Assembly: GCF_014645695.1 (NCBI RefSeq)
Contig: NZ_BMMF01000010.1
Span: 124,001-188,000, forward strand
Direction of reading: 5' to 3'
Source: Salinarimonas ramus
Lineage (GTDB): Bacteria; Pseudomonadota; Alphaproteobacteria; Rhizobiales; Beijerinckiaceae
Length of the DNA stretch: 64,000 nt
The position numbers and the translations under genes were made by a program. The notes under the pieces were generated by a model, which had not been told where the DNA came from, searched no databases, and was given only the letters and a program-made list of their open reading frames with translations. Below are positions 32,797-42,509 of this stretch, piece by piece. The number at the start of each line of letters is the position of its first letter. Within the stretch, counting starts at the first letter, position 1.

Positions 32797-35040
32797 TTAC
32801 GAAAACCTGTTCGTCTTCGGGAAGCCCTTGGGCGGCAGGCGCCCGGCATCGGCGCGGTTGGCGATCCAGTCGCGGAGGTCCTCGCCCTTGACCGTCCAGG
32901 TGCGGCCGGACGTGTCGACCCAGGTGAGCCCGTCGGCGAGCGCGAAGACCTTGGCGTCCGAGACGCCGCCGTCGCGGTAGCGCTGCAGGCGCACGCCTTT
33001 GCCGCGGCTCATCTCCGCCACCTGCGCCAGCGGGAAGACGAGGAGCTTGCGGTTCTCGCCGACGATGGCGACGTGGTCGCCGTCCGCCGGCACGGCGAGC
33101 ACGGCCTTCGCGCCGGCGTCGACGTTGAGCGCGAGCTTGCCCTTGCGGGTATTGGCGACGAGCGCGTCCGTCGGCGCGACGAAGCCGCGCCCGTCGGTGG
33201 AGACGAGGAGCCGCTTCTGCCCGGCGACGTAGGGGAAGATCGCCGCGATCTCGGCATCGTCGTCGAAATCGACCATGAGCCGGATCGGGTCGCCGAAGCC
33301 GCGCCCCCCGGGCAGCTTCGAGGCGTCCAGCGTGAAGGCCTTGCCGTTGGTCGCGAGCGCGAGGATCTTCGCCGTCGTCTCCGTGTGGAAGGAGAAGGCG
33401 AGCGCGTCGTCGCCCTTGAAGGCCACAGCCGAGACGTCCTGCACGTGCCCCTTGAGCGCGCGGATCCAGCCCTTCTTCGAGACGATGACCGTGATCGGCT
33501 CGCGCTCCACCATCGCCTCGGTGATGTCGATGCCGGCCGTGTCGGGCATGTCCTCGAAGCTGGTGCGCCTGCGCCCGAGCGTGGTCTCGCCGGAGAAGCT
33601 CTTGCGCACGTCGCGGATCTGCTTGGCGACCGCCTTCCACTGCTTGCCCTCGCTGGCGAGGAGCGCGTCGAGCCCGGCGCGCTCCTCGGTGAGCGTGTCG
33701 AGCTCGCGCTTGAGCTCCATCTCCTCGAGCTTGCGCAACGACCGCAGGCGGGTGTCGAGGATGGCGTTCGCCTGGATCTCGGTGAGCTCGAAGGTGCGCA
33801 TCAGCTCCGCCTTCGGCTCGTCCTCCTCGCGGATGATGCGGATGACCTCGTCGAGGTCGAGATAGATGACGAGGAGGCCGCGCAGGATCTCGAGGCGCCG
33901 GTCGATCGCCGCCATGCGGTGGCGCGAGCGTCGCTGGAGCACGTCCCGGCGATGGTCGAGCCAGGCCCGCAGCGCCTCGGCGAGCCCGATGACGCGGGGC
34001 ACCGTGCCGCCCATGAGGACGTTCATGTTGAGCGGCACGCGCGCCTCGAGGTCGGTGAGGCGAAACAGCGATTCCATCATCAGCGCCGGATCGACCGTGC
34101 GCGAGCGCGGCTCGAAGACGACGCGCACGTCCTCCGCCGATTCGTCGCGTACGTCCGCCACGAGCGGGAGCTTGCGCTCGGCCATCAGCTCCGCGATCTT
34201 CTCGATCATGCGCGACTTGCCGACGCCGTAGGGGATCTCGGTCACCACGACCGACCATTGCCCGCGCCCGCTGTCCTCCTTGTGCCAGCGCGCGCGCACG
34301 CGAAAGCCGCCGCGCCCGGTATTGTAGGCCTCGACGATCTGCTCGCGCTTCTCGACGATGATGCCGCCGGTGGGGAAGTCCGGACCCGGCACGAAGGCGA
34401 GGAGCTGCTCGGACGTCGTCTGCGGATGGTCGATCAGGTAGAGCGCAGCGTCGCACAGTTCCGCCGCGTTGTGCGGCGGGATCGAGGTCGCCATCCCGAC
34501 CGCGATGCCCTGCGAGCCGTTGGCGAGGAGGTTCGGGAAGGCCGCCGGCAGGACGACGGGCTCCTCGGTGGAGCCGTCGTAGTTCGGCCGGAAGTCCACC
34601 GTGTCCTCGTCGATGCCATCGAGCAGCAGGCGCGCGACCTCGGTCATGCGCGCTTCGGTGTAGCGGTAGGCCGCAGCCGCGTCGCCGTCGATGTTGCCGA
34701 AATTGCCCTGGCCGTCGACCAGCGGGTAGCGCGAGGCGAAGTCCTGGGCCAAGCGCACCAGCGCGTCGTAGATCGCCTGGTCGCCGTGGGGATGGAACGA
34801 GCCCATCACGTCGCCGACGACCTTGGCGGACTTCTTGAAGGCGGTGCCGGGATCGAGCCGCAGCAGGCGCATGCCGTAGAGGATGCGCCGGTGCACGGGC
34901 TTCAAGCCGTCGCGCGCGTCCGGCAGCGCGCGATGCATGATCGTCGAGAGCGCGTAGGCGAGGTATCGCTCCTCGAGCGCGTCCTTCAGGTTGATGCTCT
35001 CGGCGTCTTCGCCGGAGGGCGGATCGACGGGCTTGCCCAT
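32797..35040 (-). CDS. parC: DNA topoisomerase IV subunit A
   Basis: This 747-residue protein is ParC, which with ParE decatenates daughter chromosomes. The breakage-reunion domain has the catalytic tyrosine Y127 in Y-R-Y-T-E-A-R, and [12 protein letters not shown] near residue 45. The C-terminal part has the reduced beta-pinwheel expected of ParC rather than GyrA. In the quinolone-resistance region the residue equivalent to E. coli Ser80 is Gln ([10 protein letters not shown]), and Glu84 is Asp. A GAGG ribosome site precedes the ATG. The gene is monocistronic in appearance. Confidence 0.97.
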   Translation of the reverse strand: MGKPVDPPSGEDAESINLKDALEERYLAYALSTIMHRALPDARDGLKPVHRRILYGMRLLRLDPGTAFKKSAKVVGDVMGSFHPHGDQAIYDALVRLAQDFASRYPLVDGQGNFGNIDGDAAAAYRYTEARMTEVARLLLDGIDEDTVDFRPNYDGSTEEPVVLPAAFPNLLANGSQGIAVGMATSIPPHNAAELCDAALYLIDHPQTTSEQLLAFVPGPDFPTGGIIVEKREQIVEAYNTGRGGFRVRARWHKEDSGRGQWSVVVTEIPYGVGKSRMIEKIAELMAERKLPLVADVRDESAEDVRVVFEPRSRTVDPALMMESLFRLTDLEARVPLNMNVLMGGTVPRVIGLAEALRAWLDHRRDVLQRRSRHRMAAIDRRLEILRGLLVIYLDLDEVIRIIREEDEPKAELMRTFELTEIQANAILDTRLRSLRKLEEMELKRELDTLTEERAGLDALLASEGKQWKAVAKQIRDVRKSFSGETTLGRRRTSFEDMPDTAGIDITEAMVEREPITVIVSKKGWIRALKGHVQDVSAVAFKGDDALAFSFHTETTAKILALATNGKAFTLDASKLPGGRGFGDPIRLMVDFDDDAEIAAIFPYVAGQKRLLVSTDGRGFVAPTDALVANTRKGKLALNVDAGAKAVLAVPADGDHVAIVGENRKLLVFPLAQVAEMSRGKGVRLQRYRDGGVSDAKVFALADGLTWVDTSGRTWTVKGEDLRDWIANRADAGRLPPKGFPKTNRFS

Positions 35041-35139
35041 GGATTGCCTCGAGGTGGTCCGTGACCCTCGTGGCTAGAACGGATGGTGTACGAAGGCAAG
35101 AGCGGCGGCGGACTTGTCCACCGCTGCCCTCGCTCTTTC

Positions 35140-36543
35140 TCAGCTCGCGCGGCGCATGGCCACGGGCTTGCGCTCCTCCCGGCGATCCTCCCGCCGCTCG
35201 GGCCCGGCATAGCTCGGGTCCTCCTCCTTGCGGCGGTCCATCGGGCCACGGCGCAGGGCCACCAGGAAGGCGCGGACCTCCTCGCCGAGGCGCCGCCCCT
35301 GCGCCTCCACGTCGGCCGCCGCCGAAAGCACCTGGCCAGCCGTTCGGCGCGAGCCCTGCACGTTCTCGGAGACGCCGTGGATGTTCTCCGTCACGTTCCG
35401 CGTGCCCGACGAGGCCTGCTCGACGTTCCGCGCGATCTCCGCCGTGGCGGCGGTCTGGGAGGCGATGGCGTTGGCGATCTGAGAGGAGGCGCGGTCGATC
35501 TCCTCGATGAGGCGCCCGATGTCGGTGATGGCGCCCACCGCGCCCGACGTCGCGGATTGCAGCTCGTTCACCTGGGCGGCGATCTCCTCGGTCGCCTTCG
35601 CGGTCTGTCCCGCGAGCGTCTTCACCTCGGCGGCGACGACGGCGAAGCCGCGCCCGGCATCGCCTGCGCGTGCGGCCTCGATGGTGGCGTTGAGGGCGAG
35701 CAGGTTCGTCTGGTCGGCGATGGCGTTGATCAGCTCGACCACCTTGCCGATGCGTTCGGCGGCGCCCGACAGCCCCTCGACGATGGCCTGCGTCTCGCCG
35801 GCGCGCGCCACCGCCTGGCGGGCGCGATCGGCGGAGCGCTGGGCCTCGTCGACGACCTCCTGGGCGGAGGCCGAGAGCTCGGTCGCCGCGGACGCGACGG
35901 TCTCGACCGAGATCGCCATCTCCTCGGAGGCGGCGGCGACGGCGCTGGCGCGCTCGTTCGTCGTCCCGGCGCCGGTCTCCATCTGCGCGGCCATCTCGCC
36001 CATGGTGCGCGAGGCCTCCGACAGGGTCGAGACGATGGCCTCGATCGCCTCCTCGAAGGAGGCGGTGGAGGCGTTGAAGGCGGCGACGCGGCTCTCGATC
36101 ACCGCGGTCGCCTCGTTGATGGTGAGCGCCGCGCCGCCGAGCGCGCCTTCGAGCCCGTCGGGGAGGATGCGGCGGTAGTACTTGTTGTTGCGCACGGCCT
36201 CCATGGAGGCCGCCGCCTCGCGCACGAAGGCGTCGATGCGGTCCGTCGTGTCGTTGACCTGGTGCATCAGCGCGCCGAGCCCGCCGCCCTCGCGGATGCC
36301 CACGAGGCGCGCCTCGAAGTCGCCGCGGCCGATGCGGCGGACGATATCGGTCGTGCGCGCGAGCGCGGCGTTCACGCGGCGCAGCATGGCGCCCGCATAG
36401 ACGAGCCCGGCGAGGCCGAGGCCGCCGCTCGCCAGCGTCGTGGTCGATTCGAGAGCGGGGCCGCCGAGCGCGAGGCCGATCCCTCCCAGTCCGGCGACGC
36501 CGAGGCCGAGGCCGGCCTTAGAGAGAGAAGACGAAGCGATCAT
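35140..36543 (-). CDS. Methyl-accepting chemotaxis protein, membrane half of a split aerotaxis-type receptor
   Basis: This 467-residue chemoreceptor has two hydrophobic segments (about residues 9-29 and 36-53) with almost no periplasmic loop between them. A HAMP-like region (about 55-107) and a long signalling coiled coil follow. The tip carries [23 protein letters not shown]. The lack of an external sensor is the Aer arrangement. Its N-terminus overlaps the 3' end of the upstream PAS gene by 26 bp in another frame, so the two are made together. The C-terminal 40 residues are highly charged. Confidence 0.93.
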   Translation of the reverse strand: MIASSSLSKAGLGLGVAGLGGIGLALGGPALESTTTLASGGLGLAGLVYAGAMLRRVNAALARTTDIVRRIGRGDFEARLVGIREGGGLGALMHQVNDTTDRIDAFVREAAASMEAVRNNKYYRRILPDGLEGALGGAALTINEATAVIESRVAAFNASTASFEEAIEAIVSTLSEASRTMGEMAAQMETGAGTTNERASAVAAASEEMAISVETVASAATELSASAQEVVDEAQRSADRARQAVARAGETQAIVEGLSGAAERIGKVVELINAIADQTNLLALNATIEAARAGDAGRGFAVVAAEVKTLAGQTAKATEEIAAQVNELQSATSGAVGAITDIGRLIEEIDRASSQIANAIASQTAATAEIARNVEQASSGTRNVTENIHGVSENVQGSRRTAGQVLSAAADVEAQGRRLGEEVRAFLVALRRGPMDRRKEEDPSYAGPERREDRREERKPVAMRRAS

Positions 36544-37039
36544 AATCGTGCCCCTTGGCGCCGATGACGGAAGAGAGGTGCGCGGATGAGGCGGCGAGCG
36601 CCTCCTTGCCGTTCTTGTGGCCGGCTTCGATGCGCGTCAGCTCGCGATAGAGCGGCTCGATCTTGGCGAGCGCGGCTCGGTCGGGAACGCGGCGGTTCGA
36701 GTGGAAGCCCGTGACCTGGCGCGCGCCGTCGAAGGAGGGCGTCACGTGGGCGAAGACCCAGTAATGATCACCCGTCTTGGTCATGTTCTTCACGTAGGCG
36801 AAGATCTCGCGCCCGGCGAGGATCGCGTCCCACAGGAGCCGGAAGACCGCGCGCGGCATGTCCGGATGCCTGATCATGGCGTGGGGCTGGCCGATGACTT
36901 CCGTCTCGGAATAGCCGGAAATGTCGCAGAACGTCGCGTTCGCGTAGGTGATGCGGCCCTTCAGGTCCGTCTTGGAGACGATGAGGTCCGACTTCTCGAA
37001 CATCACCTCTCTCTGCGTCGGTGTAATCGCTTGCCCCAT
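36518..37039 (-). CDS. Aer-like PAS sensor protein
   Basis: This 173-residue soluble protein has an N-terminal PAS domain closely resembling that of the aerotaxis receptor Aer: [17 protein letters not shown], then [18 protein letters not shown], and [11 protein letters not shown]. In Aer this fold binds FAD and senses redox state. A helical tail of about 50 residues follows. It lacks membrane and signalling domains; those are in the next, overlapping gene, so the pair looks like a split Aer. Confidence 0.88.
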   Translation of the reverse strand: MGQAITPTQREVMFEKSDLIVSKTDLKGRITYANATFCDISGYSETEVIGQPHAMIRHPDMPRAVFRLLWDAILAGREIFAYVKNMTKTGDHYWVFAHVTPSFDGARQVTGFHSNRRVPDRAALAKIEPLYRELTRIEAGHKNGKEALAASSAHLSSVIGAKGHDYDRFVFSL

Positions 37040-37162
37040 GGCGCACCTCGCACGTCGCTTCTTCAGTCGGTTCGTAGACCCGATTTCGCGTGCGGGGCGT
37101 CTAAACTTCGTTAAAGTGTCGCAGCTTCCGTGTTCCTACCTATGCCATTTCGGATTGCTCCG

Positions 37163-38098
37163 TTAACGGTCGGCGAGGAACGCCTCCACCCGCTCGCGGG
37201 TCGGGAGCGGCGCCACCGCGCCGATGCCGGTGGTAGAGAGCGCCGCCGCCGCGTTGGCGTAGGCGCCGGCGCGCAGCGCGTCGCCGTGGCGGAGATACTC
37301 GGCGAGGAAGGCCCCGTCGAAGGCGTCTCCCGCGCCCGTGGCGTCGATGGCGTCGACGCGCCGCGCCGGGATCACCGTCGGCGCGCCCTCCCCCGTCGCG
37401 ATCATTGCGCCGTCCTTGCCGAGCGTGAGCGCCACGACGCGCGCGCCGAGCCGCAGGTAGTCGGCGCAGATCTCCTCCGGCCGGTCGAGCCCGGTGAGCT
37501 GGCGCGCGTCGTCGAGGCCCGGGAGCACGATGTCCGCCATCCCGGCCGCCGCCTGGATGATGGCGCGGGCGCGGTCGAGCGGCCACAGCCGCAGGCGCAG
37601 GTTCGTGTCGTAGGAGACGAGCGCCCCCGCCTCGCGCGCCGTCCGCATGGCGGCGAACACCGCGTCCGTGCAGGAGGGCGAGATCGCCTGGCTGATGCCG
37701 GAGGCGTGGACGATGCGCGCGCGCGCGATCGCCTCGCGCGGCAGCTCGGCAACGCTCACGAGGCTCGCGGCCGAGCCCTGGCGGTAATAGCTGAAATCGT
37801 GGCCGTCCGGCCCGTAGGAGATGAAGTAGACGCCCGTGCGCTCGCCCGCGCGGCGGATCACGGCGGAGGTGTCGACGCCCTCCTTCTCCCAAAGGTCGAG
37901 GAAGGCCTGGCCGAACGTGTCGTCGCCCACCGCCGTCGCCATGGCCGCGCGCGCGCCCTGGCGGGCGGCGGCGATGGCGACGTTGGAGCAGTCCCCGCCG
38001 AATCCCGGCGCGTAGAGCCGGCCCTCGGCGGTGCCGGTCTCGGCGAGCTCCATCAGGGGCTCGCCGATGGAGAGGATGTCGATCGTCTTCTCGGTCAT
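37163..38098 (-). CDS. PfkB-family sugar kinase, possibly 2-dehydro-3-deoxygluconokinase
   Basis: This 311-residue kinase has the ribokinase-fold motifs G-E-P-L-M-E-L near the start, G-G-D-C-S-N-V-A-I-A-A-A-R-Q-G, and the catalytic D-A-T-G-A-G-D-A-F-D-G-A-F (about residues 248-260). The N-terminal G-E-x-L-M-E-L and the G-x-D-x-x-S-Y-Y-R segment favour 2-keto-3-deoxygluconate kinase (KdgK), but ribose- or fructose-type substrates are possible. It sits 18 bp after a GlcD-type dehydrogenase gene on the same strand, which suggests a sugar-acid pathway. Confidence 0.82.
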   Translation of the reverse strand: MTEKTIDILSIGEPLMELAETGTAEGRLYAPGFGGDCSNVAIAAARQGARAAMATAVGDDTFGQAFLDLWEKEGVDTSAVIRRAGERTGVYFISYGPDGHDFSYYRQGSAASLVSVAELPREAIARARIVHASGISQAISPSCTDAVFAAMRTAREAGALVSYDTNLRLRLWPLDRARAIIQAAAGMADIVLPGLDDARQLTGLDRPEEICADYLRLGARVVALTLGKDGAMIATGEGAPTVIPARRVDAIDATGAGDAFDGAFLAEYLRHGDALRAGAYANAAAALSTTGIGAVAPLPTRERVEAFLADR

Positions 38099-38115
38099 GA
38101 TCGGTCTCGTGGCGC

Positions 38116-39576
38116 TCAGCGTCCAGGCAGGGCTGCGGGCGCCTCGGGCGAGAGCGCCACGACCTTGCCCGGGTTGAGGGTGTCGCGCGGGTCGAGAGCG
38201 GCCTTGACGGCCAGCATCATCTCGATCGCGACGGGGTCCTTGTAGAGCTTGAGCTCGTCGCGCTTGATCAGTCCCACCCCGTGCTCGGCGGCGATGGAGC
38301 CGTCATAGGCGTGGACGATGTCGTGGACGATGCGGTTGAAGCGCTCCCATTCGGCGAGGAACGCCGCCTTCTCCATGCCCACCGGCTGGGTGAGGTTGAA
38401 GTGGATGTTGCCGTCGCCGAAATGGCCGAAGGCGCACACGCGGATGCCGTCCATCGCCGCCTCGCAGGCCGTCGAGGCTTCGACGATGAAGTCCGCCACG
38501 CGCGAGACCGGCACGGACACGTCGTGCTTGATCGAGCCGCCCTCGCGGCCCTGCACCTCCGACAGCATCTCACGCAGCTTCCACAAAGCCGCGTTCTGCG
38601 CCTCGCTCGCGCCGATCGTCGCGTCCTCGACGAGCCCCTCCTCGATCGCGGCGCCGAGCACGGTCTCGATCACGCTCGCGAGATCCGCGTCCGCCCGCGG
38701 CGAGGAAAGCTCGACGAGGGCGTAGGCCGCGTGCTCGCCTTGGAGCGGGCGCGTGACGCCGTCGGCGTGCTTGAGCACGAGCTCTAGCCCGAAGCGGGGG
38801 ATGTACTCGAAGGCCGTGAGCTGGTCTCCGGCCCCCTCGCGCAGGCGCTCGAACACCTGGAGCGCCGCCTGCGGCCCTTCGCAGCCGAGGAATGCCGTCA
38901 CCGTCGCCTTGGGCTTGGGGTAGAGCTTCAGCACCGCCGCCGTGATGATGCCGAGCGTGCCCTCCGAGCCGACGAAGAGGTGCTTGAGGTCGTAGCCCGT
39001 GTTGTCCTTGCGCAGGCCCTTGAGCCCGTTCCAGATCCGCCCGTCGGCGAGCACGACCTCGAGGCCGAGAACGAGGTCGCGGGCATTGCCGTAGCGCAGC
39101 ACGCCGGTGCCGCCGGCATTGGTCGCGAGGTTGCCGCCGATCTGGCAGGTGCCCTCGGACGCGAGCGAGAGCGGGAAGAGCCTGTCCGCCTCGTCCGCCG
39201 CGTCCTGGATCGTCTTGAGCGTGACGCCCGCCTCCACCGTGATCGTGGCGTTGACCGGATCGAGGCCGCGGATCGCGTTGAGCCGCGCCAGCGAGATCAC
39301 GACGCCGCCATGCGGCACGCCGCCGCCGACGAGCCCGGTATTGCCGCCCTGCGGCACCACCGGCAAGCCCGCTTCGGAGCACTGGGCGAGCACGAAGGAG
39401 ACCTCGTGAACGTCCCTGGGCCGCACCACGGCGAGGGCGCGCCCGCGATAGAGCCCGCGGCTCTCGATCAGATGCGGCTCGATGTCGGTGAGCGCGGAGA
39501 CGACGTGCGCGGCGCCGAGGCGCTCGGCGAGGCGCGCGACGAGGGCGGCTTCGGCGGTCGAGGTGGCGTCGTTCAT
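38116..39576 (-). CDS. FAD-linked 2-hydroxyacid dehydrogenase (GlcD/D-lactate dehydrogenase type)
   Basis: This 486-residue flavoprotein has an N-terminal FAD_binding_4 domain (V-V-P-Q-G-G-N-T-G-L-V-G-G-G-V-P, then G-G-N-L-A-T-N-A-G-G). A C-terminal FAD-oxidase domain with the metal-site F-G-H-F-G-D-G-N-I-H-F-N and A-E-H-G-V-G follows. Family members oxidise D-lactate, D-2-hydroxyglutarate or glycolate; the substrate is not readable here. It is upstream of the sugar kinase gene and likely co-transcribed. Its start is 145 bp from the divergent YqaA gene. Confidence 0.9.
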   Translation of the reverse strand: MNDATSTAEAALVARLAERLGAAHVVSALTDIEPHLIESRGLYRGRALAVVRPRDVHEVSFVLAQCSEAGLPVVPQGGNTGLVGGGVPHGGVVISLARLNAIRGLDPVNATITVEAGVTLKTIQDAADEADRLFPLSLASEGTCQIGGNLATNAGGTGVLRYGNARDLVLGLEVVLADGRIWNGLKGLRKDNTGYDLKHLFVGSEGTLGIITAAVLKLYPKPKATVTAFLGCEGPQAALQVFERLREGAGDQLTAFEYIPRFGLELVLKHADGVTRPLQGEHAAYALVELSSPRADADLASVIETVLGAAIEEGLVEDATIGASEAQNAALWKLREMLSEVQGREGGSIKHDVSVPVSRVADFIVEASTACEAAMDGIRVCAFGHFGDGNIHFNLTQPVGMEKAAFLAEWERFNRIVHDIVHAYDGSIAAEHGVGLIKRDELKLYKDPVAIEMMLAVKAALDPRDTLNPGKVVALSPEAPAALPGR

Positions 39577-39721
39577 GGTCGTCCGGCGGGTTCGAGGCTG
39601 CGGGGCGTCTCCTTTAGCACGGAGCGGGGCGACGTGGTCACCCCTTGCACCGCGCACCGTCCGATGCGAGATCGCGCGCAGCCGCAAGGCCACCCATCCC
39701 TGCAACGCCGAGGAGCCGCCT

Positions 39722-40159
39722 TTGGGCGACATCGCCGCGCTCGCCGCCCTCGCCCTCTCCGCCTTCACCTCCGCGACGCTGCTGCCCGGCACGTCGGAGG
39801 CGGCCCTCGTGGGGCTCCTCGCGCTCGGCGAGACGGCGGCGTGGCTCGCGATCCTGGTGGCGACGGTCGCCAACGTCGCGGGATCGGCGGTGAACTGGGG
39901 CATCGGCCGCTATCTCGTGCGCTTCCGCGACCACCCGCGCTTCCCCGTCTCGCGGGAGCGCTACGCGCGCACGGAGGCGCTCTACCGGCGCTGGGGCGTC
40001 GCCTCGCTGCTGCTCTCGTGGACGCCGATCGTGGGCGATCCGCTGACGGTCGTCGCCGGCGTGATGCGCACGCCGCTCCTCCTCTTCCTCCCGATCGTCG
40101 TCCTCGCCAAGGGCGGGCGATACGTCGCCGTCGCGGCGCTGGCGGAAGGGCTCCTGTGA
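39722..40159 (+). CDS. YqaA-family membrane protein
   Basis: This 145-residue protein has about four hydrophobic segments and the YqaA/DedA (VTT-like) pattern: F-T-S-A-T-L-L-P-G-T-S-E-A, G-S-A-V-N-W-G-I-G-R-Y, and S-W-T-P-I-V-G-D-P-L-T-V-V-A-G. No ATG fits. The TTG at 39722 lies 6 nt after AGGAG and puts the first membrane helix at the N-terminus. Related DedA proteins act in membrane lipid homeostasis; the role here is unknown. Confidence 0.85.
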   Translation: MGDIAALAALALSAFTSATLLPGTSEAALVGLLALGETAAWLAILVATVANVAGSAVNWGIGRYLVRFRDHPRFPVSRERYARTEALYRRWGVASLLLSWTPIVGDPLTVVAGVMRTPLLLFLPIVVLAKGGRYVAVAALAEGLL

Positions 40160-40241
40160 GCCCGGCCGGCATGCGTGTGGCGCTCCCCGAGGCCCTCGTC
40201 TAGGAATGACGGACGCTACGCCCGAGCGAGAGGCTCAGCCC

Positions 40242-40940
40242 ATGACCTTCGTCTTCCCCGCCCCCGAGACGCCCGCGCTGCCCGTCGCGGGATCGAGCGC
40301 GCTCTTTCCCGCGCGGCGCGTCTATTGCGTCGGCCGGAACTACGCGGCGCACGCCCGCGAGATGGGCGGCGACCCGACCCGCGAGCCGCCCTTCTTCTTC
40401 ATGAAGCCGACGGACGCGCTCCAGCCCGTGCCGGCGGACGCCATCGCCGAGCATTGCTACCCGCCGATGACGGCGAACTACCATTTCGAAGCGGAGCTCG
40501 TCTGCGCGCTCTCCCGCGGCGGACGGGACGTGCCGGTGGAGCGGGCGCTCGATCTCGTCTTCGGCTATGCGGTGGGCATCGACATGACCCGGCGCGACCT
40601 GCAGGACGAGGCGAAGAGCCTGCGCCGCCCCTGGGCGCTCGCCAAGGGCGCGGACCTGTCGGGGCCCGTGGGACCGATCCATCCGGTCTCCCAGGTGGGT
40701 CACATCGCCTCCGGCGAGATCCGGCTCGAGATCGACGGCGTGCCGCGCCAATCGGCCGACCTCTCCGACATGATCTGGTCCGTGGCCGAGCAGATCGCCT
40801 ACCTGTCGCGCTACAACGAGCTCTTCGCCGGCGACGTGATCTTCACGGGCACGCCGGAGGGCGTCGGCGCCGTGAACCGCGGCGAGACCATGCGCGCGAG
40901 CATCGCCGGGCTCGGCGCCATCACGCTGCAGGTCGTGTGA
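40242..40940 (+). CDS. Fumarylacetoacetate hydrolase family protein
   Basis: This 232-residue protein has the FAH fold typical of fumarylpyruvate/acylpyruvate hydrolases: Y-C-V-G-R-N-Y-A-A-H-A-R-E-M-G, F-F-F-M-K-P-T-D-A, the metal-binding F-E-A-E-L-V, and the G-x-D-M-T-R-R-D-L-Q segment. The last part, F-T-G-T-P-E-G-V-G, is also conserved. It probably cleaves a carbon-carbon bond in an aromatic breakdown product; the exact substrate is unknown. I chose ATG 40242, preceded by GAGAGG, over an in-frame start 12 codons upstream. A bidirectional terminator follows. Confidence 0.88.
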   Translation: MTFVFPAPETPALPVAGSSALFPARRVYCVGRNYAAHAREMGGDPTREPPFFFMKPTDALQPVPADAIAEHCYPPMTANYHFEAELVCALSRGGRDVPVERALDLVFGYAVGIDMTRRDLQDEAKSLRRPWALAKGADLSGPVGPIHPVSQVGHIASGEIRLEIDGVPRQSADLSDMIWSVAEQIAYLSRYNELFAGDVIFTGTPEGVGAVNRGETMRASIAGLGAITLQVV

Positions 40941-40945
40941 GACGC

Positions 40946-40978
40946 GAGACGGCCGCCTTGGGGAGCGGCGGCCGTCTC
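40946..40978. terminator. Bidirectional terminator between FAH and OsmC genes
   Basis: GAGACGGCCGCC (40946-40957) and GGCGGCCGTCTC (40967-40978) are perfect 12-bp arms with a 9-nt loop. The hairpin fills the 47-bp gap between two convergent genes and so can serve both, although neither side has a long T-run. Confidence 0.7.
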
Positions 40979-40987
40979 GGTGAGCGA

Positions 40988-41497
40988 TCAGCCCTTGGCG
41001 AGCGTCGCCTTCAGGTCGGGGCGGTGGCTCAGCGTCTGGAAGATGACGCAATAGCGCTCCGTCAGCGTCAGCAGCCGCTGGAGCTGCTCGTCGGTCGCGT
41101 CCGCGTCGACCTCGAAGGCGAGGCGGATGGCGCGAAAGCCCACCGGCGCCTCCTTGTCCACGCCGAGCGTGCCGCGGAAGTCGAGATCGCCCTCGGCCCG
41201 CACCGTGCCCGAGCGCACCGGGATCTCGAGCGCCGTCGCCACCGCCTTGAGCGTCACGCCGGCGCAGGCGACGAGCGCCTCGAGCAGCATGTCGCCGGAG
41301 CAGAGATCCGCCCCGGTGCCGCCGGCTGCCTTGTGCAGGCCGGCGACCGCCACCGCGCGGGCGGTCTCCACCTTGCAGGCCACGGCTTCGGAATCGAGCG
41401 TGCCCTGGGCTTTCATCGTGATGATCGAGGATTGCGGGTCCTCGCGGTACCTCTGCTTGAGAGGGGCTTGCAGGGCGCGCAGGTCGGCAGCGTCCAT
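40988..41497 (-). CDS. OsmC-family peroxiredoxin-like protein
   Basis: This 169-residue protein has the OsmC/Ohr fold, with the two redox cysteines expected of hydroperoxide reductases: C78 in E-A-L-V-A-C-A-G and C150 in L-T-E-R-Y-C-V-I-F. An additional C66 precedes the first in L-C-S-G-D. It should reduce organic hydroperoxides in the cytoplasm, although some OsmC proteins have other roles. Upstream lies a 217-bp non-coding gap to the end of the TetR gene. Confidence 0.88.
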   Translation of the reverse strand: MDAADLRALQAPLKQRYREDPQSSIITMKAQGTLDSEAVACKVETARAVAVAGLHKAAGGTGADLCSGDMLLEALVACAGVTLKAVATALEIPVRSGTVRAEGDLDFRGTLGVDKEAPVGFRAIRLAFEVDADATDEQLQRLLTLTERYCVIFQTLSHRPDLKATLAKG

Positions 41498-41620
41498 GGT
41501 CGTCTCCGGCAATCGTTCGGCGTTCCAATGCGACGCACCCGCCACCGGCGGCTGCGTATCGCGGGGTTCATCGCACTATGAGGTTAGGTCGAGAGCGGTC
41601 GTGCGGCTATTCCGGACGGT

Positions 41621-41638
41621 GTGCACCGCCCGGTGCAC
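41621..41638. promoter_or_regulatory. Perfect 18-bp palindrome after the TetR gene
   Basis: GTGCACCG-CC-CGGTGCAC is symmetric over 8 bp per side. It is 77 bp downstream of the TetR stop and 124 bp upstream of the OsmC start. It could terminate the seven-gene operon or be an operator controlling osmC. Confidence 0.5.
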
Positions 41639-41714
41639 GGATCGCGAGACATCCGGCGCGAGACTTGCTTTTGCGGGCATCCATGCACGCGCGGGTCGCG
41701 CAGGCGCGCACAGC

Positions 41715-42509
41715 TCAGGCCTTCGCAATCGGCAAGCGCTCCGCCTGCTCCGCGTCGTCGGGCAGATCGTCCTCGTCGGGCACGTCGTCCGCGTCCGCCT
41801 CGTCCCGCGCGGGCTCGGTCTCGGAATCGTCGGGCGCATGCGGGGGGCGCAGCCCGGCATAGACGTCCGAGCGCGCCGGGACGCCCTCCGCCAGCACGCC
41901 CGTGGCGACGAGGCGCACGAACGTGTCCGTGAGCTGCGCGATCGAGCCGCGGCTCGGGTCGAACCAGCTCGAGGCGGAGTTCAGCATGCCCAGGATGGCG
42001 AAGGCGACGAGCCTCGGCTCGAGACCACGGTCGAGCGTGCCCTGGCTCTGCCCCTCCTCGATGAGCCGGATCCAGAGCGTGGTGTAGCGGCGCCAGGTGA
42101 GCCGGAGCGAGGCGATGCGCGGGTCGCGCGTCGTTCCGTTGAGCTCGCGGACGGCGATGGCCATCTCGAGGTAGTTCGGGTTGAAGCGCATCATATGGCT
42201 CTCCACCGCCATGACGAGCTTCTTGCGCGAGCAGACGTCGAGGGAGAGGATCCGCTCGAGGCCCCAGACGAGGTAGTCGCTCTCGGGCTTGATGATCTCG
42301 ATAAGGATCTCGGCCTTGTCGCGGAAATAGTAGTAGATCGCCTCGCGCGTGACGCCCACCGCCTCGGCGATGTCCTCGATCGTCGTGTGGGCGAAGCCTT
42401 TCGATTTGAAGATCTCGGTCGCCCGCCGGACGATCGCCGTGCGGCGCGCGCCGTCGCGGCGGGGCGTGCGCAGGCGGCCGCGGGCGGTCGAGGACTTGGC
42501 ACCGCTCAT
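41715..42509 (-). CDS. TetR/AcrR-family regulator with acidic C-terminal tail
   Basis: This 264-residue regulator has an N-terminal helix-turn-helix (A-T-E-I-F-K-S-K-G-F-A-H-T-T-I-E-D-I-A-E-A-V-G-V-T-R-E-A-I-Y-Y-Y-F-R-D-K-A-E). The ligand domain spans about residues 70-215. After that comes a strongly acidic tail of about 45 residues (D-D-S-E-T-E-P-A-R-D-E-A-D-A-D-D-V-P-D-E-D-D), unusual for TetR proteins. Its ATG overlaps the stop of the IOR gene (ATGA), so it is the last gene of the TRAP-thiolase operon and probably its regulator, responding to an acyl-CoA or the imported acid. Confidence 0.9.
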   Translation of the reverse strand: MSGAKSSTARGRLRTPRRDGARRTAIVRRATEIFKSKGFAHTTIEDIAEAVGVTREAIYYYFRDKAEILIEIIKPESDYLVWGLERILSLDVCSRKKLVMAVESHMMRFNPNYLEMAIAVRELNGTTRDPRIASLRLTWRRYTTLWIRLIEEGQSQGTLDRGLEPRLVAFAILGMLNSASSWFDPSRGSIAQLTDTFVRLVATGVLAEGVPARSDVYAGLRPPHAPDDSETEPARDEADADDVPDEDDLPDDAEQAERLPIAKA

